A stretch of 64,000 bases of DNA from Novosphingobium sp. KA1 (GCF_017309955.1 NZ_CP021247.1:3249001-3313000); one strand, 5' to 3'; shown: positions 37,004-46,211, counted from the first letter of the stretch. The notes: generated by a model not told the origin, from the sequence alone. Made by a program: numbers and translations.

Positions 37004-37702
37004 TCAGATCGCGCCTTCCTCGCCCGCCAGCAGGAAGCGCCAGATCGCGGCGCCGATGGCAGCCCCGATCAGCGGCGCAACCCAGAAGGCCCAGAGCTGG
37101 GAAAGCGCCGCCGTCTCGGCGAACAGCGCCACGCCGGTCGAGCGCGCGGGGTTCACCGAGGTGTTGGTGACCGGGATCGACACGAGGTGGATCAGCGTCA
37201 GGCAAAGGCCGATGGCGAGCGGGCCGAAACCGGCCGGCGCGCTCTTCGAGGTCGATCCGAGGATCACCACGATGAACCCGGCGGTCAGGATCATCTCGAT
37301 CAGCAGCGCCGCATGCAGCGAATAGGCGCCGGGAGAAAGCGGACCATACCCGTTGGTGGCAAAGCCGCCGGGTTCCCAGCCCGCCTTGCCCGAAGCGATG
37401 GAATAGAGCGCCGCCGCCGCGACGATCGCACCGATCACTTGCGCGATCCAGTAGGGGAGGAGGTCCTTCCAGTCGAGCCGGCCGCCCACCGCCATGCCCA
37501 GCGACACCGCCGGATTGAAATGCCCCCCGGAAATCGAGCCCACCGCATAGGCCATGGTCACGACCGTGAGGCCAAAGGCCAGCGCCACGCCGGCAAAGCC
37601 GATACCCAGTTCAGGAAAACCCGCTGCAAGAACGGCTGCACCGCAGCCTCCGAAAACAAGCCAGAACGTACCGAAAAATTCAGCGGCCAATCGCTTGGAC
37701 AT
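37004..37702 (-). CDS. aqpZ: Aquaporin Z
   Basis: 232 residues, six membrane helices with the two half-helix NPA boxes at 63-65 (HFNPAVSLG) and 184-186 (VNPARSTG), and the pore Arg R187. It conducts water; the narrow-filter residues fit a water channel and not a glycerol facilitator. GGGGAGC precedes the ATG at 37700-37702. It stands alone. The 113 bp to the DedA gene hold only a small CTACG/CGTAG hairpin. Confidence 0.95.
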   Translation of the reverse strand: MSKRLAAEFFGTFWLVFGGCGAAVLAAGFPELGIGFAGVALAFGLTVVTMAYAVGSISGGHFNPAVSLGMAVGGRLDWKDLLPYWIAQVIGAIVAAAALYSIASGKAGWEPGGFATNGYGPLSPGAYSLHAALLIEMILTAGFIVVILGSTSKSAPAGFGPLAIGLCLTLIHLVSIPVTNTSVNPARSTGVALFAETAALSQLWAFWVAPLIGAAIGAAIWRFLLAGEEGAI

Positions 37703-37815
37703 GACGTCTGCTCCCCTGTGGTTGCGGGGAAAGACTACGTCACAATGCGTAGACTGAATAGGCGAGATTTATTCCAAGACGATAGCGCGGCTCGATTTTC
37801 TGGAGCGAAGTAAAT

Positions 37816-38415
37816 CTAGCGCGTGGACTTCCACGTGAGCACCCGCCAGAAGTACCAGGCCATCGTGATTGCTGCGAGTGCGAGGGTTGCCCAGCCGATC
37901 CACTGTCCCGCTTCGGTGAAGCGGTGCCCCAGCCACTGCCCGCCCATCAGCAAAAGCGTGTTCCACACTGCTGCCCCCGCCGCCGTATAGAGCAGGAACG
38001 GCACGTGCCGCATGTGCGAAAGCCCCGCCGGAACCGAAATCAGCGTCCGGAACATCGGCATGAAGCGCATGACAAACACGATCCAGTGGCCATGACGGCG
38101 GAAAAACCGCCCGGCGCGCTCGACATCGTGCCACTCCATCGTCAGCCAGCGCCCCCAGCGGTCGACCAGCGGTTCCATGCGCTCGTAGCCGAGGCGATCG
38201 GCAATCAGGAACAGGATGTAGTTGCCCAGCGTGCAGCCCGCGGTGCCCGCCAGCAGCACTGGCGCAAAGCTCATCGTGCCGCGCGCAAGGGCGACCCCGG
38301 CCACACCCATGATGAGCTCGGAAGGGATCGGCGGCACCAGGTTTTCCAGCACCATTAGCAAGGCGATGCCCCAGTAGCCGCCGCCCTCGATCAGGCGGAT
38401 GACCCAATCATCCAT
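37816..38415 (-). CDS. DedA family membrane protein
   Basis: 199 residues. DedA (SNARE-associated) domain: ENLVPPIPSELIMGVAG near the N-terminus, GNYILFLIADRLGY, and RFMPMFRTLISVPAGLSHM with the conserved Arg. DedA proteins act in membrane homeostasis and lipid-carrier flipping. The start ATG at 38413-38415 lies 36 bp after gshB, so they are probably co-transcribed. Confidence 0.93.
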   Translation of the reverse strand: MDDWVIRLIEGGGYWGIALLMVLENLVPPIPSELIMGVAGVALARGTMSFAPVLLAGTAGCTLGNYILFLIADRLGYERMEPLVDRWGRWLTMEWHDVERAGRFFRRHGHWIVFVMRFMPMFRTLISVPAGLSHMRHVPFLLYTAAGAAVWNTLLLMGGQWLGHRFTEAGQWIGWATLALAAITMAWYFWRVLTWKSTR

Positions 38416-38451
38416 GTCGGAAATTCCAAGGAACTACAGAGCAGCGCGCCG

Positions 38452-39438
38452 TTACATGGCGGCGTGGCGGACCGCGATGGCATCCCAGATCATCGCGCAG
38501 GTATCGCTGCCATTGAAACGGTCGATGGCGACGATGCCGGTGGGCGAAGTCACATTGATTTCCGTCAGCCATTTTCCGCCAATCACGTCGATGCCGACAA
38601 AAACCAGCCCGCGCGCCTTCAGTTCCGGCCCCATCGCCGCGCAGATCGCCAATTCGGTCGAAGTGAGCTCGGTCGCCTCGGCGGAACCGCCGACGGCAAG
38701 GTTCGAGCGGAACTCGCCCGCGCCCGGCTTGCGGTTGATCGCCCCCGCCACCACGCCGTCGACCAGCACGATGCGCTTGTCGCCCTCGGCGACGTCGGGA
38801 AGGAACGGCTGGACCATGAAGGGTTCGACCCAGGCGTTCTGGAACATCTCGACCAGCGCCCCGAGATTGCTGCCGTCGGCAGGCACGCGGAACACCGCCT
38901 TGCCGCCATTGCCGTGCAGCGGCTTGACGACAAGATCACCGCCGAGGCCGGCCGCGACCTGCCGTTCCTGGAAGGCGCGCACGTCCTCGATCCGGCGGGC
39001 GATGAGTGTGGGCGGCATGAAGCGCGCGAAATCGAGCACGAAGACCTTTTCCGGCGCATTGCGCACCGAGGCGGGATCGTTGGCGACCAGCGTCTGCCCG
39101 GCCAGCCGTTCCAGCAAGTGAGTCGCGGTGATGTAGCCAAGGTCGAACGGCGGATCCTGCCGCATCAGCACCACGTCGACATCGGCGACAAGGTCGATCA
39201 GCCGGTACTCGCCGCGGGTGAAGTGCGCGCCCTCGACACGCTGCACCGTCACCGGCGCGCCCCAGCAGGTAAGCCGCCCGGCCGCGCCGTAGGACGCGTC
39301 GTAGGCCAGGGTGCGCACGTCATAATGGAACAGCGTGTAACCGCGCGCCTGGGCGGCAAGCATGAGGGCGAAGGACGAATCGCCCGCGATGTTGATCGTC
39401 TCGAGCGGGTCCATCTGGACGGCGATGCGCAGGGTCAT
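38452..39438 (-). CDS. gshB: Glutathione synthetase
   Basis: 328 residues, close to the E. coli enzyme. It joins gamma-glutamylcysteine and glycine with ATP. ATP-grasp fold: MDPLETINIAGDSSFALM at the start, VVKPLHGNGGKAVFRV, FLPDVAEGDKRIVLVDG and GIDVIGGKWLTEINVTSPTG. It is upstream of the DedA gene on the same strand. The yraN-rsmI pair lies just upstream, in the order common to alphaproteobacteria, with the small His-Pro gene inserted on the other strand. Confidence 0.96.
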   Translation of the reverse strand: MTLRIAVQMDPLETINIAGDSSFALMLAAQARGYTLFHYDVRTLAYDASYGAAGRLTCWGAPVTVQRVEGAHFTRGEYRLIDLVADVDVVLMRQDPPFDLGYITATHLLERLAGQTLVANDPASVRNAPEKVFVLDFARFMPPTLIARRIEDVRAFQERQVAAGLGGDLVVKPLHGNGGKAVFRVPADGSNLGALVEMFQNAWVEPFMVQPFLPDVAEGDKRIVLVDGVVAGAINRKPGAGEFRSNLAVGGSAEATELTSTELAICAAMGPELKARGLVFVGIDVIGGKWLTEINVTSPTGIVAIDRFNGSDTCAMIWDAIAVRHAAM

Positions 39439-39559
39439 GAATCACTGTTCCTTGGGGGGATTGCGGAACCGCCGGTTAATCGGAATCGGCGACGTGCGCG
39501 ACTAGTTTCGCATCCGCCGCGGGAAAGCCCCCGCGATATCTCGAAACAGGATGGTCTTC

Positions 39560-39778
39560 ATGCACAATTCCCCCTTGAGCCAAGCCAACCCGTTCAAACT
39601 GGCCGCAGTCCTTGCGGCAGGGGCGACGATGCTGGTTTTCGGCAGCGTGGTCGCCGCCGCCAACCCCGAGCCGCATCCCACCGGCCATCCCGCTGACCAC
39701 CCGACCTCGCACCCCACCACGCATCCGGGCGAGCACCCGTCCCCGGCGCCCAGCGAACACCCCAAGCCGCACGGCTGA
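39560..39778 (+). CDS. Small exported or anchored protein with His-Pro repeat tail
   Basis: 72 residues. A hydrophobic segment (about 13-36, FKLAAVLAAGATMLVFGSVVAA) acts as signal or anchor. The remaining tail repeats His-Pro units about every four residues (HPTGHPADHPTSHPTTHPGEH and so on), giving eight His in 34 residues. Such a tail could hold Zn, Cu or Ni in the periplasm. AGGATGG precedes the chosen ATG at 39560; another ATG at 39551 is too near that site. It is isolated between gshB and yraN, both on the other strand. Function unknown. Confidence 0.68.
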   Translation: MHNSPLSQANPFKLAAVLAAGATMLVFGSVVAAANPEPHPTGHPADHPTSHPTTHPGEHPSPAPSEHPKPHG

Positions 39779-39808
39779 GCCTGGGCGGCCTGACCAGACC
39801 CCCCGCTG

Positions 39809-40171
39809 TCATCCGCCGGGCTGCCAGGCATTGGTGATCCGGCGGGGCCAGCACCCCGGCGCCAGCAGCAGGACATCAATCCTGAGGTTGTCGCCGGGTT
39901 TCTGGTATCGCGCCGCCAGCACTTGCGCCGCCGCCGCCACCCGGCGCAGGCGATAGGCGTCGATCGCATGCCCCAGATCCTCGGCCCGCGAACGCCACTT
40001 CACTTCCACGAAGCAGAGTGTCCGCCCGCGCCGGACCACCAGGTCGACCTCGCCCCGCACCGTCTTCGCGCGCCGCGCCAGAACGCGCCAACCGCTTAGC
40101 CGCAAGTACCACAACGCAAGCGTCTCACCCCGCCGCCCCTGCCGCTCCGCATGGACGCGCCGATCGCTCAC
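39809..40171 (-). CDS. yraN: YraN family (UPF0102) endonuclease-like protein
   Basis: 120 residues. It has the restriction-endonuclease-like core of the family: GEVDLVVRRGRTLCFVEVKWR with the D and ExK catalytic pattern. Its job is unknown, though the gene is nearly always beside rsmI. The start is GTG at 40169-40171, overlapping the rsmI stop by four bases (GTGA), so translation is coupled. Confidence 0.9.
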   Translation of the reverse strand: MSDRRVHAERQGRRGETLALWYLRLSGWRVLARRAKTVRGEVDLVVRRGRTLCFVEVKWRSRAEDLGHAIDAYRLRRVAAAAQVLAARYQKPGDNLRIDVLLLAPGCWPRRITNAWQPGG

Positions 40172-40998
40172 TTCAGTTCCAGCGCCCGCGCATAGAGCAT
40201 CTTGCGATCGAGCCCGGTCGCCTTGGCCACGCTGGCCGCAGCCTGCGAGGGCTTGGCCTGCTCCAGCGCGCTGCGCAGCAGGGCATCCACATCGACCTCG
40301 CCCAGCGGTTCGTCTCCCGGCGGCGCCACCAGCAACACGATCTCGCCCTTGGGCGGATGAGCGGCGTAATGCGCGATCAGGTCCTGCGGGGTGCCGCTGC
40401 GGCATTCCTCGAACTTCTTCGTCAGTTCGCGCGCCACCGCCACTTCGCGGCCCGGCAGCACCGAATCGATAGTCTGCAGCGAATCCTCCAGCCTCGGCGC
40501 GGTTTCGTAGAAGATCAGCGTCGCGGGGACCTTGGCCAGATCCGCAAGCACACCCTCGCGCGCCCTCGCCTTGTTGGGGAGGAACCCGGCAAACAGGAAA
40601 CGGTCGTTGGGCAGACCCGAGAGCGTCATCGCCATGACCGCGGCATTGGCTCCGGGCAGGCTGGTGACGGCGATCCCGCGCTCGCGCGCGGTGCGCACCA
40701 GACGGTAGCCGGGGTCCGAAATCAGCGGGGTTCCGGCATCGCTGACCAATGCCACCGGCTCGCTCTCCATCAGCGCCAGCAGACGCTCGCGGTCACCCTC
40801 GCCGGCATGGTCGTCGTAGCGAATCATCCGTTGCTTGATGCCGAGATGATGCAGGAGTTTGCCGGTCACCCGGGTATCCTCGCAGGCAACCGCACTGACG
40901 CCCCGCAGCGTCTCGACCGCCCGCAAGGTTATGTCCCCGAGGTTGCCAATCGGGGTTGCGACTATGTAGAGGCCCGGTGAAAGACTGTTTTCCATCAT
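40168..40998 (-). CDS. rsmI: 16S rRNA (cytidine1402-2'-O)-methyltransferase
   Basis: 276 residues. Tetrapyrrole-methylase fold: LYIVATPIGNLGDITLRA at the start, CEDTRVTGKLL, LVSDAGTPLISDPGYRLV and the LPGANAAVMAMTLSGLP segment. It 2'-O-methylates C1402 in the decoding centre. Start at the tandem ATGs 40998 or 40995; the rest of the longer frame lies inside the divergent gene. It is 37 bp from the divergent LppC-like gene. Confidence 0.95.
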   Translation of the reverse strand: MMENSLSPGLYIVATPIGNLGDITLRAVETLRGVSAVACEDTRVTGKLLHHLGIKQRMIRYDDHAGEGDRERLLALMESEPVALVSDAGTPLISDPGYRLVRTARERGIAVTSLPGANAAVMAMTLSGLPNDRFLFAGFLPNKARAREGVLADLAKVPATLIFYETAPRLEDSLQTIDSVLPGREVAVARELTKKFEECRSGTPQDLIAHYAAHPPKGEIVLLVAPPGDEPLGEVDVDALLRSALEQAKPSQAAASVAKATGLDRKMLYARALELK

Positions 40999-41035
40999 CG
41001 GCCTAATGGCCCAAGGACCACGGGAGCGGCAAGCA

Positions 41036-42214
41036 ATGTTCGACACGACCCTCATCGGGCGTACCCATCGGCGCAACTTCCTTGCCGGAGCCGCCATGGC
41101 CCTGCTCGCCGGCTGCGCGGTCGTTCCCAAGGCCCCTGCCCCCGGACCGGCCCCGACGCCGACACCGAGCGAGAACAATGTCGTTGCCACCGACACCGAC
41201 CGCCACCGCATCGCGCTGCTGGTTCCGGTCACCGGCCCGAACGCGGGCGTTGGGCAGGCGCTGGCCAATGCCGCGAACATGGCGCTGCTCGATACCGGCG
41301 CCAAGAACCTGCGCATCACCACTTACGACACCGGCACCAACCCCAGCGAGGCCGCACGCAAGGCCGTGGCGGACGGCAACAAGCTGATCCTCGGCCCGCT
41401 GCTGGCGGACGACATCGGCGCGGTCCGCGCCGTCGCCAAGCCTGCCAGGGTGCCGCTCATCTCGTTCTCGAACGACGAGGAAGCCGCCGGAGCCGACGTG
41501 TTCGTGATCGGCAACCTGCCCGGCCAGTCGGTCGCCCGCACGGTGGCCTATGCCCGCCAGCAGGGCGTCTCGAGCTTTGCCGCCCTTGTCCCGCGCGGCG
41601 ACTACGGCCAGCGCGTCAGTGCATCGCTGCTTTCGACCGTGCGCGCCAGCGGCGGCACCGTGCTGGCGATGGAGCCCTATGACCGCACCGCCGCCTCGAT
41701 CAGCGCAGCGGCCACCCGCATCAAGGCCAAGGGCGGCTACGACGCGCTGCTGATCGCCGACAGCGGCAGCCTCTCGGCCCGCGCCGCCACCGCCTACCGT
41801 GCGGGCGGCGGCACCACTTCGGTCCGCCTGCTGGGAACCGAGCTGTGGAGCGGCGAAAAGGAGCTGGCAGCCTCGCCGTCGCTGAACGGCGCGTGGTTCT
41901 CCACCGTTTCGGACGCGCGCTTCGGCCAGTTCTCCAAGAGCTACCGCGCCCGCTTCGGCGTGCAGCCCTTCCGCATCGCCACGCTCGGCTACGACGCGGT
42001 TCTGCTCACCTTGCGCGTCGCGCGTGACTGGAAGCAGGGCGCCGCGTTCCCGACGGCGGCGATGTTCGCGCAGGACGGCTTCCTCGGTGTCGACGGCGCT
42101 TTCCGCTTCAACCGCAACGGCCTGATCGAGCGCGCGCTGGAAGTGCGCACCGTCTCTGCCGGCGCGGTGAAGGTGATCGACGCCGCACCGACCGGCTTCG
42201 CCACGGGCAAATAA
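41036..42214 (+). CDS. LppC/LpoA-like penicillin-binding protein activator (lipoprotein)
   Basis: 392 residues. Signal RRNFLAGAAMALLAGC, with a twin-Arg pair and lipobox at about residue 25, gives a lipoprotein. A periplasmic-binding-protein fold follows (IALLVPVTGPNAGVGQALANAANMA, LILGPLLADDIGAVRAVA). E. coli LpoA uses this fold to activate PBP1A. The start is ATG at 41036 with GGGAG upstream; an ATG at 41006 lacks one. Divergence from rsmI-yraN is the standard arrangement. Confidence 0.85.
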   Translation: MFDTTLIGRTHRRNFLAGAAMALLAGCAVVPKAPAPGPAPTPTPSENNVVATDTDRHRIALLVPVTGPNAGVGQALANAANMALLDTGAKNLRITTYDTGTNPSEAARKAVADGNKLILGPLLADDIGAVRAVAKPARVPLISFSNDEEAAGADVFVIGNLPGQSVARTVAYARQQGVSSFAALVPRGDYGQRVSASLLSTVRASGGTVLAMEPYDRTAASISAAATRIKAKGGYDALLIADSGSLSARAATAYRAGGGTTSVRLLGTELWSGEKELAASPSLNGAWFSTVSDARFGQFSKSYRARFGVQPFRIATLGYDAVLLTLRVARDWKQGAAFPTAAMFAQDGFLGVDGAFRFNRNGLIERALEVRTVSAGAVKVIDAAPTGFATGK

Positions 42215-42221
42215 CGGGACA

Positions 42222-42266
42222 GATGGGGCGTCCGGAGCGGCGCCCCATCCCTTTTGTTCTCTTTTT
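42222..42266 (+). terminator. Terminator of the LppC-like gene
   Basis: GATGGGGCG (42222-42230) pairs with CGCCCCATC (42241-42249), followed by a long T-rich tail (CCTTTTGTTCTCTTTTTC). Confidence 0.88.
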
Positions 42267-42347
42267 CTTCCACTTTTCCCCAATCGCTGCGAAAAATCGG
42301 GCATGCACGCTTGATCGCGGATTTTCCGCCTGCCTATAGTCGCAGCC

Positions 42348-44357
42348 ATGTCCGACGACCTCTTCGAAAAGCTCCCCTCCGCGGGCGGTGAAACCTACGA
42401 CGGTTCGGCCATCGAAGTGCTGGAGGGGCTTGAGCCCGTCCGCCGCCGTCCGGGCATGTACATCGGCGGCACGGACGAGCGCGCGCTGCACCACCTCGCC
42501 GCCGAAGTGCTCGACAACGCGATGGACGAAGCCGTCGCGGGCCACGCCAACCGCATCGAGGTGACGCTGGAAGAGGAACCGGGCACTGCCGGACGCCTTA
42601 CCATCACCGACAACGGCCGCGGCATCCCGGTCGACGAGCATCCCAAATATCCGGGCAAGTCGGCCCTCGAAGTGATCCTTTCCACCCTGCACTCGGGCGG
42701 CAAGTTTTCCGGCAAGGCCTATGCCACCTCGGGCGGTCTCCACGGTGTCGGCATCTCGGTGGTCAACGCCCTTTCGGTGAAGACCCGCGTGGAAGTCGCC
42801 CGCAACAAGGAACTCTTCGCCCAGGAATTTTCGCGCGGGGTAACGCTGGGGCCATTGCAGAAAGTCGGCGCCGCGCCCAACCGCCGGGGCACCGCCGTCA
42901 CCTTCACGCCCGATACCGAGATCTTCGGCGACCAGAAGTTCAAGCCCGCGCGCCTGTTCAAACTGGTGCGCTCGAAGGCCTACCTCTTCGCCGGTGTCGA
43001 GATCCGCTGGAAGTGCGCGCCCGCACTCGCGGTGGACGGCATTCCCGCCGAGGCGACCTTCCAGTTCCCCGGCGGCCTTGCCGACCACCTTGCCGAGCAG
43101 ATCGGCAGCCGCGAATGCGTGACCACGCAGTTCTTCTCCGGCAGCCAGGAATTCCCGCGCGGCGAGGACGGCTCCGAACAGGGCCGCGTCGAATGGGCGA
43201 TCGCCTGGCCGCTCTACTCGGACGGCTCCTATTCCTGGTACTGCAACACCATTCCCACGCCCGACGGCGGCACCCACGAGCAGGGCTTGCGCGGCGCGCT
43301 GACCAAAGGCATCCGCGTCTTTGCCGACCTGGTCGGGCAGGCCAAGAAGGCAAAGGACATCACCCCGGACGACGTGGTGACCGGCAGCGAAGTCATGCTT
43401 TCGGTCTTCATCCGCGATCCGCAGTTCCAGAGCCAGACCAAGGACCGCCTGACCAGCCCCGAAGCCGCGCGCATGGTGGAAGCGGCGGTGCGCGATCACT
43501 TCGACCACTTCCTGACCGACAACATGGAGCGCGGCAAGGCGCTGCTCGGCGCGGTCATGGAGCGCATGGACGAGCGCCTGCGCCGCAAGGCCGAGCGCGA
43601 GGTCAAGCGCAAGACCGCCACCAACGCCAAGAAGCTGCGCCTGCCCGGCAAGCTCACCGATTGCTCGGGCGAAACGGATGCCGAGACCGAACTCTTCATC
43701 GTCGAGGGCGATTCGGCAGGCGGTTCGGCCAAGCAGGCGCGTGACCGCAAGACGCAGGCGATCCTGCCGATCCGCGGCAAGATCCTCAACGTCGCCAGCG
43801 CCACGGCGGACAAGATCCGCGCCAATCAGGAAATCGCCGACCTCGGCCTCGCGCTCGGCTGCGGCACCCGCAAGGACTGCAACGCCGACGACCTGCGCTA
43901 CGACCGCGTGGTCATCATGACCGACGCCGACGTCGACGGAGCGCACATCGCCACGCTGTTGATGACGTTCTTTTTCCAGGAAATGCCGGAAATCGTGCGG
44001 CGCGGGCACCTCTACCTCGCCCAGCCCCCGCTCTACCGCCTGACTTCGGGCTCGACGTCGGCCTATGCCCGCGACGACGAGCACCGCGCCGAATTGGAAC
44101 AGACGATGTTCAAGGGCAAGAAGGTCGAAGTCGGCCGCTTCAAGGGTCTGGGCGAGATGAACCCCCAGCAACTGCGCGAGACGACGATGGCCCCGGCGAG
44201 CCGCTCGCTGATCCGCATCACCCTGCCGCCCGAATACGAAGGCCGCGCGGCGGTGAAGGACCTCGTCGACCGCCTGATGGGCCGCAATCCCGAACACCGC
44301 TTCCAGTTCATCCAGAACCGCGCGGGCGAGATCGATCCCGAACTGATCGACGCCTGA
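42348..44357 (+). CDS. parE: DNA topoisomerase IV subunit B
   Basis: 669 residues. The ATPase domain has RRRPGMYIGGT, LDNAMDEA and the lid HSGGKFSGKAY...GGLHGVGISVVNALS. The Toprim domain has EGDSAGGSAKQARDR and the metal site DADVDGAHI. The C-terminus is FQFIQNRAGEIDPELIDA. With ParC it unlinks daughter chromosomes. The shorter loop set and lack of a GyrB insertion support ParE. No strong ribosome site precedes the ATG. Confidence 0.95.
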   Translation: MSDDLFEKLPSAGGETYDGSAIEVLEGLEPVRRRPGMYIGGTDERALHHLAAEVLDNAMDEAVAGHANRIEVTLEEEPGTAGRLTITDNGRGIPVDEHPKYPGKSALEVILSTLHSGGKFSGKAYATSGGLHGVGISVVNALSVKTRVEVARNKELFAQEFSRGVTLGPLQKVGAAPNRRGTAVTFTPDTEIFGDQKFKPARLFKLVRSKAYLFAGVEIRWKCAPALAVDGIPAEATFQFPGGLADHLAEQIGSRECVTTQFFSGSQEFPRGEDGSEQGRVEWAIAWPLYSDGSYSWYCNTIPTPDGGTHEQGLRGALTKGIRVFADLVGQAKKAKDITPDDVVTGSEVMLSVFIRDPQFQSQTKDRLTSPEAARMVEAAVRDHFDHFLTDNMERGKALLGAVMERMDERLRRKAEREVKRKTATNAKKLRLPGKLTDCSGETDAETELFIVEGDSAGGSAKQARDRKTQAILPIRGKILNVASATADKIRANQEIADLGLALGCGTRKDCNADDLRYDRVVIMTDADVDGAHIATLLMTFFFQEMPEIVRRGHLYLAQPPLYRLTSGSTSAYARDDEHRAELEQTMFKGKKVEVGRFKGLGEMNPQQLRETTMAPASRSLIRITLPPEYEGRAAVKDLVDRLMGRNPEHRFQFIQNRAGEIDPELIDA

Positions 44358-44382
44358 GGCGCCGATCAGTCCGATGTGATTC

Positions 44383-45033
44383 TTACTGGGCGCCGGAAGA
44401 CGCTGCCGGCGCTACGGGCGTAGCCGCCACCGGGATTGGCGCGGGCGCGGAAGTCGCAGTGAAGGTCACATCCTCGTCGAGGAATCCCTTGACCGGGGAG
44501 CCCGTCGCGATGAACGCGCTGGTTCCAGTGGTCAGGAACCCGGCAATCGGCACGAAGGCGATGGCCGCAACAACGCCGCCCGTGCCGGTAACACCCTTGT
44601 CGTCGAACGTGCCGGTCACGCGGATATTGCGATCGCCGAGACGGATCGACACGACACGCGCGCCGATATAGCCCGACTTGCCCCACATGCCCTTGTTGCG
44701 CACTTCGGTGATCTCGCCGATCGCCGGCGTGCCTGCCGGGATCACGACCATGCCATTACGCTCGATGTTGGCGGCAACTTCCATCTGGAAACGCTGGCCG
44801 ACCTTCAGCTTCTTGCCCTTGGTCGTCAGTTCCTCACGCGTGAGCAGCGGAACCTCAAGGCCTGCGCGCAGGATGTTGTCCTGCGGCTGCGCGACCATCA
44901 CGGCAACCTGCTTTTCGGCTGGAGCCACCGCCGGATTCACCCCCGGAGTCACGGCTGCCTCCTGTTGCTGTGCCTGACCCGCAGCAGCAACCGACACCAG
45001 CAGGCAGAAGCCCGCGGCATACTTCAATTTCAT
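44383..45033 (-). CDS. Exported protein of unknown function
   Basis: 216 residues. A signal peptide of about 20 residues ends near AGQAQ. Then come a Pro/Ala-rich linker, a beta-rich domain with EVPLLTREELTTKGKKLKVG, VIPAGTPAIGEITEVRNKG and MWGKSGYIGARVVSI, a hydrophobic patch (VAAIAFVPIAGFLTTGTSAF) and a Pro/Ala tail. The VIPAGTP-GEI pattern resembles small beta-barrel domains of secretion and pilus proteins, but I cannot name a family. AGGGGGAA precedes the ATG at 45031-45033. The MITE-like element lies 176 bp upstream. Confidence 0.7.
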   Translation of the reverse strand: MKLKYAAGFCLLVSVAAAGQAQQQEAAVTPGVNPAVAPAEKQVAVMVAQPQDNILRAGLEVPLLTREELTTKGKKLKVGQRFQMEVAANIERNGMVVIPAGTPAIGEITEVRNKGMWGKSGYIGARVVSIRLGDRNIRVTGTFDDKGVTGTGGVVAAIAFVPIAGFLTTGTSAFIATGSPVKGFLDEDVTFTATSAPAPIPVAATPVAPAASSGAQ

Positions 45034-45209
45034 GCTAATTCCCCCTGTGAGGCAAGAATACCTCAAGGGCGAGATTAGAATTTCCGGGCAACCACTGTCA
45101 AACCCAATACGCTGTTCGAAAAAGTTAAAACCATGACAGCAACGGTTACTCGCCGGTTTGGAATCGGCCTGAAGACTGCCCAAGGAGCGCGGTTTTTCCG
45201 CCCTCTGGA

Positions 45210-45478
45210 CTAGGCGGCGTAGACAAATTCCTCGAGGTCACGACCGGAGGCAAAACCCGTCAATTCAAGGAGGCGAGGCGCAGGACTATGTCGATAGTTC
45301 CAGCCGAACCGACGCCGAAGTGGCGGGTTTTGGTCCGGCCCCTTCGGGGTAGCCCCCATGTGCCCCCCGGCAGCGTTGCACGGCCTTGAAAGAGAACCAC
45401 TCTTCCCGCGTCCGCGCGCCTAGCCGGGGGGCAAATGGGGGCTATCGTGACCTCGAGGAATCTGTCCACGCCGCCTAG
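45210..45478. mobile_element. MITE-like nested inverted-repeat element
   Basis: Outer inverted repeats of 34 bp (45210-45243 and 45445-45478) match at 32 of 34 positions. Inner inverted repeats of 22 bp (45350-45371 and 45423-45444) match at 21 of 22. The right inner and outer arms are adjacent, giving a 56-bp arm; the left arm is split by 106 bp that form their own stem (45244-45259 with 45324-45338). TA dinucleotides flank the GGCGGCG ends, as expected for an IS630/mariner-type target. No transposase or plausible coding frame is inside. It fills most of the 457-bp gap between two minus-strand genes. Confidence 0.7.
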
Positions 45479-45490
45479 GCTGGCGGGTTC

Positions 45491-46210
45491 CTAGCGCATC
45501 CGCTTGAGGAACAGCCCGCTCTCACGCTTCTCGGTGGCGAAGTTGGGCAGGGTCTGCACCAGTTCCGACAACCGCGAGAACCCATAGCTGCGCGCATCGA
45601 AGCTCGATCGGTTGGCCACCCGCTGGCCGACTTCGGACAGGCTGGCGAACCCGCCCTCGTCACGCTTGCTGGCCTTCCACGCCTCGCCGATCAGTTTCAC
45701 GAGGTCGGCATCGAGGGGCGGCGGGGCCGACGACGGCGCCGCGTTGTCGTCGGCATCGGCGTCGGGCAGCGTATCGAGGTCGATGAAACGGGTACAGGCC
45801 TCGCGGAACGCCTCCGGCGTGCGGCTTGTGCCGAAACCGTAGACCGGCGTGCCGTTCTGGCGGATCCGGATGGCGAGCGGCATGAAATCGCTGTCGCTGG
45901 TCATCAGGCCAAAACCGTCGATATGGCCGCCGTAAAGCAGGTCCATCGCATCGATGGTCATCTTCATGTCGGTGGCGTTCTTGCCCTTGGTCACGTCGAA
46001 CTGCTGCTGCGGCTCCAGCGCATGGCGCAGCACCAGCTTCGACCAGCCTTTCAGCGAGACCTTGCTCCAGTTGCCGTAGACCCGCCGGACATTGACCGAA
46101 CCCAGGTCGCCCAGAATGGTCAGCGCCGCCTCCAGATTGGCGGGCGAGGCATTGTCGGCATCGATCAACAGCGCGATATTGCGCGCGGCGCGCGGCTTGG
46201 CTGCGGGCAC
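45491..46210 (-). CDS. NYN-domain (LabA/DUF88-like) protein with OST-HTH domain
   Basis: 239 residues. The N-terminal NYN nuclease fold (1-140) keeps its acidic site: D17 and D19 in LLIDADN, the Asp in ATDMKMTIDAMDLL, and the pair in LMTSDSDFMPLA. The C-terminal OST-HTH/LOTUS-type domain (about 165-239, LIGEAWKASKRDEGGFASLS ... YGFSRLSELV) usually binds RNA. It is probably a PIN-like ribonuclease with unknown target. The start is GTG at 46208-46210 with AGGAG. It follows the glycosyltransferase gene by one base. Confidence 0.88.
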   Translation of the reverse strand: MPAAKPRAARNIALLIDADNASPANLEAALTILGDLGSVNVRRVYGNWSKVSLKGWSKLVLRHALEPQQQFDVTKGKNATDMKMTIDAMDLLYGGHIDGFGLMTSDSDFMPLAIRIRQNGTPVYGFGTSRTPEAFREACTRFIDLDTLPDADADDNAAPSSAPPPLDADLVKLIGEAWKASKRDEGGFASLSEVGQRVANRSSFDARSYGFSRLSELVQTLPNFATEKRESGLFLKRMR

Positions 46211-46211
46211 T

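Noticed and set aside
42108..44297. A 729-codon open frame on the minus strand
   Set aside because: Antisense to parE, whose motifs and length are complete. No ribosome site or domain.
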